Assembly (NCBI GenBank): GCA_008921705.1
Contig: VFFE01007101.1
Coordinates: 317,050 to 381,049, forward strand
Reading direction: 5' to 3'
DNA length: 64,000 nucleotides
Source of the DNA: Burhinus oedicnemus
Lineage: Eukaryota > Chordata > Aves > Charadriiformes > Burhinidae
The stretch's first letter is position 1. The number at the start of each line of letters is the position of its first letter. Made by a program: the position numbers and the translations under genes. Below are positions 25,501 through 40,500 of this stretch, piece by piece. The notes beneath the pieces were generated by a model. That model worked only from the letters and a program-made list of their open reading frames with translations, was not told the origin of the DNA and made no database searches.

Positions 25501-28500
25501 GGAGCTGAAGCAGCCAGATCCTTGCTGATGTAAAGGGGCATAACTCCTCCACCAGCATGAGAAACCAATGATATTTGGCAAGGCCCCAGAAAGCAATGGC
25601 AGCTTAAGTATTTCCTTCCTGCAGGTAGATGATGGAAAACTTCTGGACTTCTACCTGGAATTCATGAGGAAGGACAAGTGTTGGAATACGAATCTGGAGA
25701 GCTGCTTTACAGATTGTGTCATTCAAAGAATTAAATACTTTGAGAAAAGTAAGGTACAGACTTTCTGCCTAAATGTCACCATCCCTTCTTGCACAACTGA
25801 GAGTTTCTACCTCCTGCCATACTGATCTAACCCACTTTGCTAGCTGTGCTTATTTGGCCTTTGGTGGGCTAATGGAGTGGGAGAGGAAATTTCTGTAAAG
25901 GTACAGGTTCTGCAAAGCCTTTTTTCAACTAAAAGGAGAAATTTCTTGTCCTTACAGGAGCTCACATTAGGAGAAATGGTTTCCAAAGTCCTCAAGACAG
26001 ACAGGTCAACTGTCGGGAAAGTGCTTTCTGCTGTTGTTGAGAAAATATTCTTAGACAAGATGAGCACGTTGGAAAAAGTAGACAGATTTGTTGACAGCAC
26101 GGGCCCAGTTCTCACAGATGTGCTCGAGTCTTCTGTGATCTTTGATCTCCTCTGCACTGTCAGTGAGTTTCCCACAGAGTGGCTTTTTTTAAGTTCTTGT
26201 TTTGGAAGTGTGCTTTGATGGGTTCTGAAAGCCAAGCAACATCTAATGCATATATCACTAAAATCCTACACCAAATACAATTTCAGCCATGGAGCTGGGT
26301 GAAGTTTGCAATCAGGTCCTTTTTTTTGCTAGAAAGGCATATGAGGTTTCACCAGCTCTGTTTAAAGATCTGCCAAGTTTGTTACCAGCACAAAATGGAA
26401 GAGACAAAATATTCACAGATCGTGGAAAAATTATGTTTCATTTCAGAAACTAAGAAGAATCTCAGTTTCTTTTTCCAGTTGAAATAGTGTTTTGTTGCAC
26501 ATTCATGGGTAGTGTTTCATTTTTTAAATGAAGGATATTAAAAAAAATTACTCTCTGAAAATGAAAAAAAAAATAACAGAAATGCTTATTTTGAAGCACC
26601 TCAGAGGTTTGTCTCCTGCATGAAGGAAGTTTATAACCAAAGCTAGGCCAGAGTCCTCTAAATACAAATTTTGTTTTTCATGTACCTGAAACAGGAGAAA
26701 AATGCTATTTTACATTGACTGGGAATAAAGCAACATTTTTCCCATATGCTAATGTTAGCCACTTAACTGGAAAATGACCAAATCTGTGCAGTCCGCAAAG
26801 ATGGCTGTAATAGTTTCCCTTGCTATTCATGGCTTGGAGGCAGGATGCTGTGAAGCTGCTAACTCTTCCTGAGGGTGTATGTTAAAAATAAATCCAGTGG
26901 GGAAACTGCTGCTTTGGAAAACACTGCTCTATCACTAGATTTCATCTATTTTACAGAAAAATCAGAACACAAGCTTCAAAATAAGATCAATGAAAAAGCA
27001 AAAAACCTGCTTTCCCAGTTTTCCAATTTCTTCTGCTTTTTGAGATGTCAAGTTTTCTCAGGAGACATCCCCTGCAATATACTGTCCATCATCTTGAAAC
27101 ATCAAGTGCTATTTCAGAATATACTGTGCTTCTGCGGTAAGTTCACGGTTTCCAAATTTATTTCAAAAAACAGTAGTTCCATGTGGTGTGTTCTCCTATT
27201 CAATGGGGCGAATTAAATCTGTATCTATTGGAAAGGTATCTAAAATACAAAGAAAACCAAAAATTCTCTACAAGAGAACAAATGCAAAGGCAAAAATTAG
27301 AAAAGTTGAATACAGGCAATATTTTTAATCCCTGTTAACATTATGAAGGACAGAAAACAACACTCTTCTTCTGTACAATGGATAGCGATTAAAATACTGC
27401 AGCATTCTTATGATTTATTTATAGAATTGTATTTGTGTTTTTAGAATCATAGAATGGTTTGGGTTGGAAGGGCCTTTAATGGTCATCTACTCCAACCCTT
27501 CTGCAATGAGCAGGGACATCTTCAACTAGATCAGGTTGCTCAGAGCCCAGTCCAACATGACCATGAATGTTTCCAGGGATGAGGCATCTACAACCAATCT
27601 GGGCAACCTATGCCAGTGTTTCACCATGCTCATTGTAAAAAAAATTCTTCCTTATATCTAGTCTAAATGTAGCTTCTTTTACTTTAAAACCATAACCCCT
27701 TCTCCTGTTGCAACAGGCTCTGTTAAAATGTCTGTCTTCATCTTTCTTATAAGCCCCCCCTTTCAGTACTGAAAGACGGCTGTAAGGTCTCCCTGGAGCC
27801 TTCTCTTCTCCAGGCTGAACAACCCCAACTCTCTCAGCCTGTCCTCATAGCAGAGGTGTTCCATCCCTCCGATCATTTTTGTGGTCCTCCTCTGGACATG
27901 CTCCAACAGTTCCAACAGTTCTTGTGCTGGGGACCCCAGAGCTGGAGGCAGTACTCCAAGTGAAATCTCACCAGAGTTGGGCAGAGGGGCTGAATCACCT
28001 CCCTCAACTTGATGGCCACATTTCTTTTGATGCAGCCCAGGATACAGTTGGCCTTCCGGGTTGCGAGCACACATTGCTGGCTCATGTCCAGCTTTTCATC
28101 TACCAGTACCCCCAAGTCCTTCTCGGCAGAGCTGCTCTCAATCCCTTCATCCCCCAGCCTGTATTGATACTGGGGGTTGCCCTGACCCAGGTGCAGGACT
28201 CTACACTTGGCCTTGTTGAACCTCATGAGCTTCAACAAGGCCCACTTCTCGAGCTCGTCCAGGTCCCTCTGTATGGCATCCCATCCCTCAGGCATGTCAA
28301 CCACACCACTCAGCTTAGTTTAGTGTGTTTAGGTTTTGTTTTCCTGTTGCTATTTATGCTGGTTACAGAATAAACTTCAAGGTCATAGGCCAGTTTAAAA
28401 ATCCACCTATACTTTACAAAAACATGGAAAAATGTCTTTCAAATTCTTCTGCAATAATAAACTTCATCTATGTGCCTCAGAGTGTTTTTTACTTTGGCAG

Positions 28501-31500
28501 TGATCAAATCAGAACAGCTCTGGGTTGATACTGCTGCTTTTAGATCAAGTGACACAGCCTTTGTGCAAATTCAAGCACAAGTTTTTAATGGCAGTGGTTA
28601 TGTCTCCAGTAGCTCTTCTTTCTTTCCAAGTGAGTTTCTCAAAAATCCTTTATATCTGAGGTCTGGACATGGCATTTTTTGTTTGTTTCTTTCCCCAGAT
28701 TCCTCTGCCTCCAGCTGCATAGAAACAGTGCTGGAAGTCAGAAGGAAGGAATATGAGCAATTAGAAGAGCAGAAGCAACAGAGATGCTCATTTCTGCATC
28801 TATGCAGCAGCATAGAGGATGTGATAAGAGGTATCATCCCATTCTGTTTGAGAGGATGAGATTGCCTATGTAGTTCTTGAATGGGTAGCTGTCTCTAAAA
28901 ATAATGAGCTGGTAGCAAATCCTCCAGGAAATGGTGCTGCACGACTGTCTAGTGCCAAGCAGTAGCTAGGAGGAGAGAGTAAGCAGGGAGCTCTTTAAGG
29001 AAAAAAGGAATGGGGAAAGTCTGGTAGGGGATTATATATGGAAGGAGTGGAAAAATCTGTTTCAGGGGGAAGATTAAACAGTGCCAGATTTTTCATTTTT
29101 CTAAGAGACGTATAAGGTTGGATTACCTACTTTGACAAATGTTTGTAGGGGGAAAGTGCATTTCAGGCAGGACAAACAATTTCAGACAAGATCTGGGACC
29201 TAGAAAAGAAGGACAGAGATAGCAAAAGGGAGCAGAAATGTATATTGATTGGAAAGACTCACTCAGTGAGCTCTTCCTGCTGGACAGTGCAACATACACG
29301 TTCCAGTGTTGAAGTTCTGGGATTGGGTGCAAGAATCAATAGAAGTGGTTCTCCAGTTGGGGTCAGCCAAATGGTGGGGTAAGTCTCCTCAACCTCTATT
29401 TCAGGGCCAAGTTGTTTTCTAACAGTACAGACACTACCACCATTTTATGACCATGGTTTGAAGGCTCCCTTCCTCATCATGGAGCAACTGATTTTGCCCA
29501 CCATTTGTTTTTGTGTTGATCTTGGATTCAGTTTTTCCCCAAGAACTTTGTCACAGACAAACACACACACCCCCACACCCCCACACCCCTCTTGGGTGTT
29601 GCAGATAGGTTCAGAATATTTCCATGCTTAGAGGGTGTCTTTCTAGCTGAAGAAATGCACTAATTTTTTTGTTTCCACCTTGTTTAGTGGATAGAAGTGC
29701 TGTGAAAAAAAGCATCAGAAAAAGAGGAAGTTTTAAGGATCAGACATCTGTAAGCACATTTTCTGTGAATGGCGAGAAGAAAATTCCTCAATTGCACCAC
29801 CTTGCTAAATACAGTGACATGATGAAAAAAATTCATATCTTAGAAGAAAGCAATTATTTTCAGAGACTATGGAAGCAAAAAGCAGAGCAAATCAAGGCCA
29901 CAATCCCTAAAGACAAAATTCTCTCGATAGAAGAAGTGCAAGAAAACATTTATAAGCCAGCCATTTCTGACTTTCAGAGTACCTATCTGGCCCTCAAAGA
30001 CTTTTCCATCACCCTTGGGACTGTGGAGAGCCATTTTGAGAAGCAGTTAGCAAATGAAAGTCAACTCACAAAGGAGTTTAAAATTATGGAGATGAGCGAA
30101 GGGAAAGGGAGTGGAAAATCTGCCTGGATAGATGCTGCAGTGGAGAAGATTAAAAACTACCTGACCCTGTCTACAGTGGTGGACACTGCCAAGATGATTG
30201 ATGAACTGCGGAAGACACTTGAGCTCAATGGAAATTTTCAGATGCTCAACAATTTAACAAAATATGTATGTAGGACACACATGGATATCTGGGTTATACT
30301 GAGTGCTCTTGTGGCTTCTGTATTGGCAAGTGTGAATGGGGAACCTCTGCTTTTGTGTGTCTTAACTTTTAACTAAATCAAACTGGACACAACGGATGGA
30401 ATTTTTCTTCTGGAATATAAATTTCACTGTTGTAACAGTCTCTCTTTTAGCCTGGCACCTTTATAAGTCAGGAACGTGATTCAGCTCGCCCTTAATCAGA
30501 CTCTTGGTTGTCTGCAAATGAGCTCCCGGTGCCATTAAAGATGCCCAAGGGCATCTGAGGCAACTGGGTGAGACCGACAGATGCAGACATCTGTGTGTGT
30601 CAGCAACCAAATTCTGCATCAAGTGATTTGGAATAGACAGGGAAGTATTATCTTCCCCAACCTCCATGGAAAGTTTCTGGCAGAACCAGGAGTTAAAAAC
30701 TCCAGAACTTAAATAACAGAACACAACCTAATATTTTCTATCAGCACCAGTAATTCTTCATTTGGTTTCCACATGTTCTTTTTTGCAGCTTTCCAAGCCT
30801 GGTTGCTCCAATCCTGTAAAAGCTAAAGTGTTATATTATCATAACCTTTCTATTCCAGTAGCAATGATGGGGCACTGCATGGGTAGCTCCCAAGAAACAG
30901 CTGGGTGTTCTGTAAATTTTTGTAGTTTGGATAGCTTTCCATGTTTTGAACAGGTTGCCCCAGAAATTTAAAATTGAAGCAGACCTTCTAAATTTTGTGG
31001 AAAGGTCCTTTTGGTGATCAGGACTTCAATGCAGATGTCAGACAAGTTTTATATTATGACTCTGTGCCTCTGCTGCAGGGACTTGTACTGAAATAACCAA
31101 ACTGGGCCTATGAAATAGATTGGATGAGAGGAATAGAGGTCTCTGGGCTGTCCCTTCAGAGAAGACCTTCAGTGGCTGATGAAACTTGGATGTGTGGGGT
31201 GGAGGCAGAGCTTATCTTCCCTCTTCTCTTACCCAGGGGCACACACCAGTATGTCTTGGGGTTTTTTTTGCAGGAAGAGACAGAATTTAGAAATCAGAGC
31301 CTTGATTATATGACCCAGGACTTAATGAAGGTGAAAAATATTTTGAGCAACCTTCCAGAAGAGGTGCTGGACTTTTTGAGGGAACTTCTTGAATGCACAA
31401 GGGAAGGCTTTGTCTCCTGGATCAAAACCATAATAAAAGGTGAGTTGTACTGGGACGTAATAGTCATCAGATAAGAGTGGCAATAGAAAGGGATCACTTA

Positions 31501-34500
31501 GTCCCTACTTGTCACAACAGCCAGAGGCATTGTATGAATCAACTATGTGAACCCCTCAACTATGAGTCAAGTACGAAACTCCTCAACTATGTGTTTCAAT
31601 TTTGAATTTTTTATTTGTTCTCTTTTTTTCCAGACAAAACAGAAATCCCTGTATTTGTGGAGCTGGCATCAATTTCTGCAGGTGAAAATGACAGAGATAT
31701 TGACAAAGTGCGGTTCTTCCGTGATGCCATGGCTGCTTCAGCACCCATTATATTTGACCTGAGACCCACATCTGGATTTGAAGAGTTCTCTGCAGCCCTG
31801 TCATTCATCAGTGAAGCCACTGCAAAAGACAAGAATCTGCCCAAGAAGTTGGTGAGTCTACAATTCCCAGGTTCCAAAATTAATTGGACTTGTGCTAGAA
31901 GAACGAATTGTCAAAGTCTGGTGCCATGCCACAGGGAAGTCAAGACATCCAAGTGGGCGTAGTGGATATGACGTAAGACCTATAAGAAATACATGCTCTC
32001 TGGGACTGAAGTCCAGTTGGAACACCTCAAAAGACCTCACATGCCTATGTGAGGGCAAATGGAGGAGACCCATTAGGTGTCACATGCAGAAGAAAGTGAA
32101 TCCAATACTCAGTGTTTTAGTAAAGTCTCATCTAGCATTGTCCTGCATAATCCTCTCCACAGAAACTATAACATCCTACTCAGGGTACCATTTCACTGGC
32201 ACCCTTCCTCCAAATTGCCAAAGACAATTTGGCAGCTTCACAAAATATTTATTCACTGGCTTTGACATTCAGAAAGCTAGTAAGATAGATGCAGCTCTAG
32301 GTGCAACAGCTGTGCTTTGTCACTTCAGGCGCAGCAGGCACAAGAAACACCATTCTTACCAAAATCATCCTTACAGAGCTGCCAATTTGTTATTAGGTTT
32401 CATTCTGTTGTGTTGGGTTTTTTCTTTAACAGAAAGATTCTTGTGGTAACAGAGCGTGGATACAGATCGTTCATGACTCTCATGGCTCCATAGAGCGTTC
32501 CTCAATCTCTCAAGCCAGAGACATCAACAGCAGAGGGATTTTTATCATATCAGCACCTCAAAAATTCAAGGTAATGGTTCTCCATATTTTGAAGAGTGCT
32601 TTCTGGGGAGGTTGTTTCTGCCAAAAGAAATTAACATGCTTGAAATCCATTTCCAAGGAGTATGTCAGCTGGCTGGTAGCTCTCTAGTCAGGTTTGAAAG
32701 AAGCACAACCTCATGTCACATTTTCCATTGACCCTTAGTCATTTTCAAGGCAAAACAGGCTTTTTTTGTCCCCAGGGAGGAGAGGAAGCAAAATTTTAAT
32801 ATCAAAAAGAAGTCACCTGATCACTGAGAAAGTAAAAAAAAGGAAAGGGAAAGATGTAAAATGAGAACTGCCACTCCATTATTCAAGGAGAGTGGTGCTT
32901 GCAGCATACTCTGAAAGAGTGAGCCCTGCACAACTGAAGAGGGAAGGAATGATCCACATCTAAGACATGGGAAAACTTGATGTTTGGCTGTGATACGCAG
33001 AGATGTACTACTGCTATTCTTGAAGGCCTGTTGCACAAGCATAGAGAATTACACAGAGAAGAGGTAAAGTGGGGCTGATCCTCTTATGTGCTTTCCAGGC
33101 TGCCCTTGAGGACTGTGTTTCAGTGCTACTGCTGAAGGACACCACAGAGGAAGCATCTCAGACAGATCAGGACGCTAAAGAATACAACCTGGCTCAGCTC
33201 ACAGAGCTCCAGAACAAGCTTATGTTGATCACCACCAAAGCTGAGCAAGGCAGAGAGGAGGCAAACCGCTTTCTGGAGGTAAGCCACAGTGCAACACCAA
33301 TATGTGCTTGGAAAACTGTGTCCATAAGGCTTGGGGTTTTCTGCTAGAATTCTTTCATGGAGACTCATCCTTGACCTTCAGCTCTGACTCTTCATGAACA
33401 GAGGTAGCAGACTCCCAGATCTCACATGTAAGGCAAATTATAAATACAGCCATTCCCTTGCAAGGTGATGGTGGAGTGTGTAGAAGTCCAACTCTCTGAG
33501 GTCTTGGCCTCACCTGCATGTTAATTATGTGGATATCTCCACCCAAGCAAGTCACCTAAGCTCCTGCTGTGGTGATGCTTCACATACCAAAACCGCCTTT
33601 TCCTTATTTCCTATACAAGCTGTTTATTCAGAAGTTTGAAGTGAGGTGTTCTCTTACATACCTGAGGAACCACCTCAACTGCTTGCTGTCTGATCAACCA
33701 TAGGCAGTGCAGTGCTTCAGTCAGAGATGAAGAAACCTCACAAGGGACAAATATCTCAAAGGTGGTGATTCTGAGATTGGGATATGGTTCATCATAATCT
33801 TTAGGGGTGAGACAATGGAGCTGTGCTTCATCTGTGGACTTCCTTCCCCCAGTAGACATGTGCTAGTTACCATGGAACTGGTATTTTTGAAGAGTAGTAG
33901 AAGTCTTCCAGGAAAACATGCCCTTCTAGATCATGTCCTTGGCCAAGAAATGTATCTTGAGAAGAAGCTGTAGATAAAAATTGAGCCAAATCCATTTTTT
34001 CTTTTTGTTTAACAGTTTTTAATAGATCTTTGGAAGAAAATGTAATGTAAGAAGTATTCGGTAGTGGTTGAAAACACACAATAATCCATTTCTCTATTTT
34101 GTCTGTGGCATGTTACAGATCTTGGAAAAAGTTCAAATGGTTGGAAAGTTGTACCTGCAGCTTCTCAGTGTTGGCAATATCCTCTTCATAGACTGGAAGG
34201 CTGACATCTACTGCAATCCTCAACGCAGAGTAAAAGTTTACACAGAATTTGGAATTGCTGGCATCCTTGTTCAGAGCACCAGACCTGTCCTGGAGGAGCT
34301 GGACGGCCTTTTCAAAGCAATGGAGCACTGCCTGATAGAGTGGAAGAAATATCTGGAGACTCAAAGGGACACCTACTACCATCTCAACCTATTCACTGCA
34401 CACCAGCTCTTCTATTTATGTAGCCAACTGGCCAAAGCCCACAACAGTGTAATAGAGCCACAGATTCTTAATATGCTTTCTGTCATAAAGCATGACATTA

Positions 34501-37500
34501 AAGCAGAAGATATTATAAAAGCCCTGGAGCAAGCCCTCATGACTCCACTCGACTCTGTCAACACATCAGCAGGAGACAAGCGGTCTGTTACCTGGCATGA
34601 CTATGTCATTCGTTTTCCCCAGCTCATCAAAAGTCTAGCTGAATCTGGCTACGATACGTCAGTGGCAAAGGCAGCCCTGCAGAGCTGCCTTCCAAACTCT
34701 GATATTACAGAGCAGAAGCTGATGAATTTTGCCTTTGAACGAGGTGATAACAAGGAAGAGGTTGAAAATCTGAGCAAATTATATGATGAGCAGCGAGAAG
34801 CCTTTCTGCAGCGGTCAAGGAAGTTTGAAAACAAGAACAGAGATGTTGACCAGGCAACTTTTAGCACCCTTGCAGAAGATGAACTGGCCACCTCCTTTGA
34901 GAGTTTGCCATCCATCTGTGACAAAGTGAATCTGCTCTGGGACGCTTACTGTAAGAAATTCACTGGCCTTGTGTCAGACAAATACATCAGCCTGGATGTC
35001 TTCGGTGAAACACTGAAGCATTTAGCAGCTCTTGAAACTACGTGTATCAAGAGAAGTTTACCAGTAGGCCTTGAAGCCAGGAAACCTTCTCTCATCATGT
35101 GTAAAGAAGAGGAAATGTTACTCTACATGCTCTCCGTTTACAGACACACAAAGACAGAACCTCTCCCAACGTATGATGAGGTCCTGGTGTGCACACCTGA
35201 CACAGAGGAGGAAGAAGTGGAGCTGATTGTTAGGAGAGCTCTTTCATCTGATTCTCAAAACCAGAAAATCTACTGCTTGCTGGGTGCTGAGAAACTAGTG
35301 TACAAAGTTTCCAAACAACTGGAGTCCCACTTCTTCCGCTTGCTGCAATCTTCTACAGTCCCTGACTACAGGTTCATTATCTTTTGCAATGCCAAAGCTC
35401 ACAATTCTTATGTTATCACAGCCTTCGACACCTACAGAGTTACTATCCCATGCTACTCTAAGACGGAAATCCAAGCATACCTGAGCACACATCTCAAAGT
35501 GCCTTGTGGGACAGCCCCTGTTGCTCAGGCCTTCGAAGAGCCCTATCAGCAGAACGTGAAGTTCATATTTTCAAACCGAGCAGGAATGGGTAGGTGTTAG
35601 TAGTCCTACTGTGAGTCATGTCTCAAACCAGGAGACCTTGAGAGGAAAGTGGCATGCAACAGAGAGCCCTCCGCTCTCCTCATGTTTTAGTTTTGGGTAG
35701 TGAATTTCAAGAGGGATTTTAGGCCACCTGGAAAGAGTCCAAAGGACAATGACAATGCAGTCTAGAAAACATGAGCTTCAAGGGAGCTACAGTTGTCCAA
35801 TCTAAAGGGAAATAAATAATGGTGTAGGACTCTGGGAAAGAGTGAGAGGAGCCTAAATAAGCCCAGATGTCCTCTGAAAGACCATAGGCTAGCCCAACTG
35901 GCCTCCACCTGCCATTCCAGACTGGAATAAGTGTTCTGTAGGCCCTTTGCAAGCCTCAGTGGGATGTCTCATGCTTCCTACCATTTCTGGAACATTTCAA
36001 GACATGTCTCTTCAGACAGTAAGGTTTTCTGACATTTTGTAGGGCACATCTGAGGCAAGTTGGTCAGGATCCAGGGCTTCTGGCTATGTCTGTATTGGTA
36101 ACCTCAGCGGGGCTGGAGTGGGGGGATGAGTCCTTTCTTGCGATGGGCCATACTGCTATCATTGTGAGCACAGTTTTAGAGGATGACCCTCATGTGACTG
36201 AGACCTGGTCCCAGGTATTGTTCTAAAGAGGCTGTTGAGAGGTGGCCACTTGGTTTGGAGGGAGTTCAGATGTCTAGAGAAAAACTGTCCCATGCATGTG
36301 AAAGGGCAGACTGACTCTGAGGGTGAATCTTGGCTGTCTCTTCTGTTCCTTAGGGAAGTCTCTCTTTGTGGACAACACCCTCCAAAAGATCCGTGCCCAG
36401 CTGGGTGATTTACCAGTGGTTCACAAAACCATTAGGCTGATGGAGTCAGAGATTGACTTCCAGTTCCTTCTGGAGGAGCTACTCTCTGTTGAGGAATTCC
36501 CAACTGAAACTCAGCCCACCGTCTTCCACATTGATGTGTCACCAGCGGTGAGAGTCTTTGTCTTGGTGGTTGAACATGGAGTGCCCCAGACCTCACAGGC
36601 TTTTTTAGAGGAGGGTATTTGCACAGACTCTTGTGCTGACTTATTCTCATATACAGTAGTAGCAGCAGGTGCTTAAAAGTTAAAGTGAACAACAAGAGTT
36701 CTGGGTACAGTTTGGAAACTCAGGTACCTGCATTTGCATTGTTCCATGCCCACAGGTGTGGAAGCTGTGTGAAATGGGTCCCGTTTCATAAAAGCAATCT
36801 TTCCTCCTACAGTGCTATCAGTCAGAATGTAGGGCACTGGAGGATGGCTGAATTCAAACCAAGTGATCAGACATAGAAGCCCCCATACACAGGGAGAAAA
36901 AGGAATGGATTTTCCAGCTCACATCCAGCCTGGTACCTCTCTGGAATCACAGAATCATAGAATGGTTTAGATTGAAAGGGACCTTAAAGATCATCTAGTT
37001 CCAAGGCTTTATTTAAACAAAAGGTAGTGGGCTTAGAGCAGAGAGTGAATCCAGATGACCTAGTCCTACCTCGGAAGGCTGCAGAGTACCAAGCATCCGA
37101 TCATATTAACAATTGCAGCTGCCTCAGTGTGTGCTAGAATAGCAATCCTGCACAAGAATGGGAGCAAAGCTGTAGCCTGGCTGCAGGTACTACTACCTGC
37201 CATGGGTAGTGGAGTAAGTATGTTTTGATAGACATATCTTTCACCAATTTTCAAATGTTTCTTCCCTGTCAGGTGTCAACAGGTCTCTATCGGCTGCTGA
37301 TTGAGCTATGCATCCTAAGACACATCCAGAGTCCCAGCGGCTTGGTCTGGAAGTGCAAATCCTCTCATCTTTACTTGATTGAGTACCTGGCAAAAGGGAA
37401 AGGTGTTAGTAGAACAAGGAAACAAGAGGTATTGCTTTGGGGATGGTGTACAGGTCAGAGGAATAGTAAGGGAGGGTGTTAACATAACCAGGTCTTCATC

Positions 37501-40500
37501 TGCAGTAAATCTGCTAAAATCCAAAGTCTCTTTGAAATCTATGCATAATTTAAGATCTGTCTCTCCAGTGGAGTTATGGCTCATCTACATAGAAACAAGC
37601 AGTCTCAGCATGTGTCTACTCTGGAAAGGAAATGTAAGGCACTGTGTGGGCCTTGGGACTTTTTTCAGTTCATTCCTTGTGTAATGTAGACGTCCCACAT
37701 ATTCAAAAAATAATAGAAGCCTCCTGTATGAGAAATGAGGGAGGACATTCTAAAAGAGGAAATTAGGGATACGATGGAGAGTAAGAACATCCTGAATGGC
37801 CTGGAGAGGATGAATAGGGAGCAAGCATCCACCCTCTCTTCCAGCACAAGAACCAGGAGCATTAAATAGTGTTAACAAGATTATCTTAGAACAAATGAGA
37901 AGGGGGTAATTCTTCATGGTATGGGTCATAAACCTGTGAGGGTCCTTGCCAAAGAGGGCTGTGTGTGCCCCCTTTGACAGGTTGACACAGGTGCAAGGTG
38001 AGGCTGGCCAAGTATTTGGAAGGGAAAGACATTGTGGCTTACAAACTAGAGAAAACAGATGAAGATGGAGAGTACCCTGTGCTGAAACCTGTCTGTTTGG
38101 CAGATCATTTGGTGGCTGGAAATAATCACGCTTGCTCTATTCTAGCTTTTCATTGGACATCCACTCAGCATCAGGAGCTTACAGGTTATGGGCACATCAG
38201 TACGTATCCATCTAGGAGTATGCATGCAGGCTTGAAAAAATTTGATCTACATGTGATTTACCCAGTTTCCTGACCTATTTGCGTGCAGAAAAAAAAGCTC
38301 TTGAACTGTAGGCAAATGCAGAAAGTTGGGCAACTGTCCTCATTGTAATCTGTGCACTCCTTATTGAATTTCTTTTAGATGTCCAGTGAAACTGAAGAAA
38401 AGTTCCTGGATCTTTTTCCTGCAGTGAAATGTGTATCACCAATGCGAGTACTTGACTTGCTGGAACACCCCATCTGTGGTCACCTTTCTGAAATGAAAGA
38501 GGAGCAGTTTGACCAAGCTAAGTTAAAGAGTGAAGCTTTCCAGAGGTCTTACCAGTACCTTAGCAGATATAAGAGGGAGCAAGACCTTGACCACTTCCTT
38601 TTCATCCCTGAGAAGACTGAGGGGACAGAGAAAGAGTGCCTGAAGCTCTTACTGGAGTTCTGTGGGAGACACAACCCTTCCTGGATGGAGCTGAGCAACT
38701 TTGCTCATTTCCTAAACTTCCAGCTAAGCAAGTGTGAGAAATCAGTTTTCTGTAGCCCAGCAGTTGGAGAGGATTTCCAGGGGTTTAAAACATTTGTGGT
38801 AAAGTTCATGATCACCATGTCCAAGGACTTTGCCGTGCCCTCTCTTGACATCTCTGATGAAAGTGTGGCAAGTGCAGAAAATGATCATGAGGAAAACAGC
38901 ATTATGAGACAGTACCAGCTAAGACGAAAATGGGAACAAGAGTCCCACCCCTATATAGTCTTCCATGCAGACAATGACTCCATGGAATTCTTGGGTTTCC
39001 ACATCAACAATAACTTGGATGCTATTGATGCCCATTCTCAAGCTGTTTTGGAAAGGAATGTTATCAAAGGTAAATTGTACCACACCTTGAAAGCCCAGCA
39101 TGTTCCTTTCAATAAGAAGTTTGAAGACTTGCCCAGAACAATGCAGCTGGAGGCCCTCTGCAGAGTTTTTGGTGTGAGCTACACCCAAGATCCAGATGAA
39201 TCGTATCAGCTGACACTGGACAACACCATGAAGATGCTTGCCATTCACCTGCGGTTCCAGTGTGGGATCCCTGTAATCATAATGGGCGAAACAGGTTGTG
39301 GGAAGACAAAGCTTGTGCAGTTCATGTGCAGCCTGCAAAGGGCAGGCAGGGACATTCAGAACATGGTGGTGGTACGCGTCCATGGTGGCACTACTTCCCA
39401 GACCATCCACAAGAAAGTTAGGCAGGCAATTGAGCTGGCACGCATCAATGAAGAAAGGCACAATGTGGACACTGTACTCTTTTTTGATGAAGCCAACACA
39501 TCAGAAGCTATCTTTGCAATCAAAGAGGTGCTGTGTGATCGCAGTGTAAATGGAGAGAAGATTCTCACTGACCGTTTAAAAGTAGTAACTGCTTGCAACC
39601 CTTACAAAAGGCACACCAAGGAAACTGTAGAGAAACTTGAAAAAGCAGGCTTGGGGTACCGAGTCCAGAGTGAAGACACACTGGAGAAACTGGGCTACAT
39701 TCCTTTGCGGCAGCTGGTGTATCGGGTCAAGCCCCTTCCACCTAGCTTATTGCCTCTTGTCTGGGATTTTGGAGAGCTGAATGAAAAGACACAGAGCCTG
39801 TACATCAGAGAGATTGTAAAGTCCACCATGAAGAACAAGATCGCCATTGGAAATTTGGACATCTTTACCAGTGTCATTTCAACTTCCCAGAAGTTTCTCA
39901 GGAATAAGAAAGATGAATGCAGAGTTGCCAGTCTTCGGGATATAGAGCGCTGCATAAGCATTACGCTCTGGTTTTATAAATTAAGAGACCTGCTATTTCC
40001 TCAGATTGATAAGAAGAAGTACAAGAAGGAGCAGGAGCCAATCTTAAATGATGCACAAAGGGCCTTGGTCCTTTCAGTGGGAGCTTGCTATTATGTATCT
40101 CTGGAGAGCCGCAAAGATTACCTGGAGGAGGTCGCAAAATGCTTTTCTGTGCCTGCATCCCTGCTGCAGCAAGAGATTGAGCTTTGCCAAGAGGTGTTTC
40201 TCGATAACCTCTCTGTTCCCGAGGCAACAGCCCGCAACGATGCTCTGAGGGAAAACATCTTCATGATAGTTGTATGCATGGACCTACGAGTTCCACTCTT
40301 TCTGGTTGGGAAGCCAGGAAGCTCAAAATCCCTGTCTAAAACCATTGCTGTGGATGCCATGGAGGGAAGGCGGTCCAAAAGCCAGTTGTTCAAAAGATGC
40401 AAGGAGATCCAGCTGGTATCTTTTCAGTGCAGTCCCCATTCAAAGCCAGAAGGAATCATCTCCACTTTCCGACAATGTGCACAGTTCCAGAAGGAGAAGA

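Larger units (their letters stand above)
21947..38378 (+). other. Introns over 300 bp between exons 9 and 28: content
   Basis: Introns 21947-22941 (palindromes and CR1), 23141-24055, 24121-24516, 24713-25088, 26163-26956, 27137-28500 (CR1), 28831-29687 (low complexity), 30266-31273, 31852-32432, 32571-33098, 33279-34118, 35590-36353, 36548-37272 (CR1 remnant) and 37429-38378 hold no additional gene I can support. Apart from the named repeats they look like ordinary A/T-rich intron sequence. Confidence 0.5.

Noticed and set aside
27879..28373. 164-codon + strand open frame
   Set aside because: It is the antisense of the CR1 reverse-transcriptase fragment; the real coding signal is on the minus strand.
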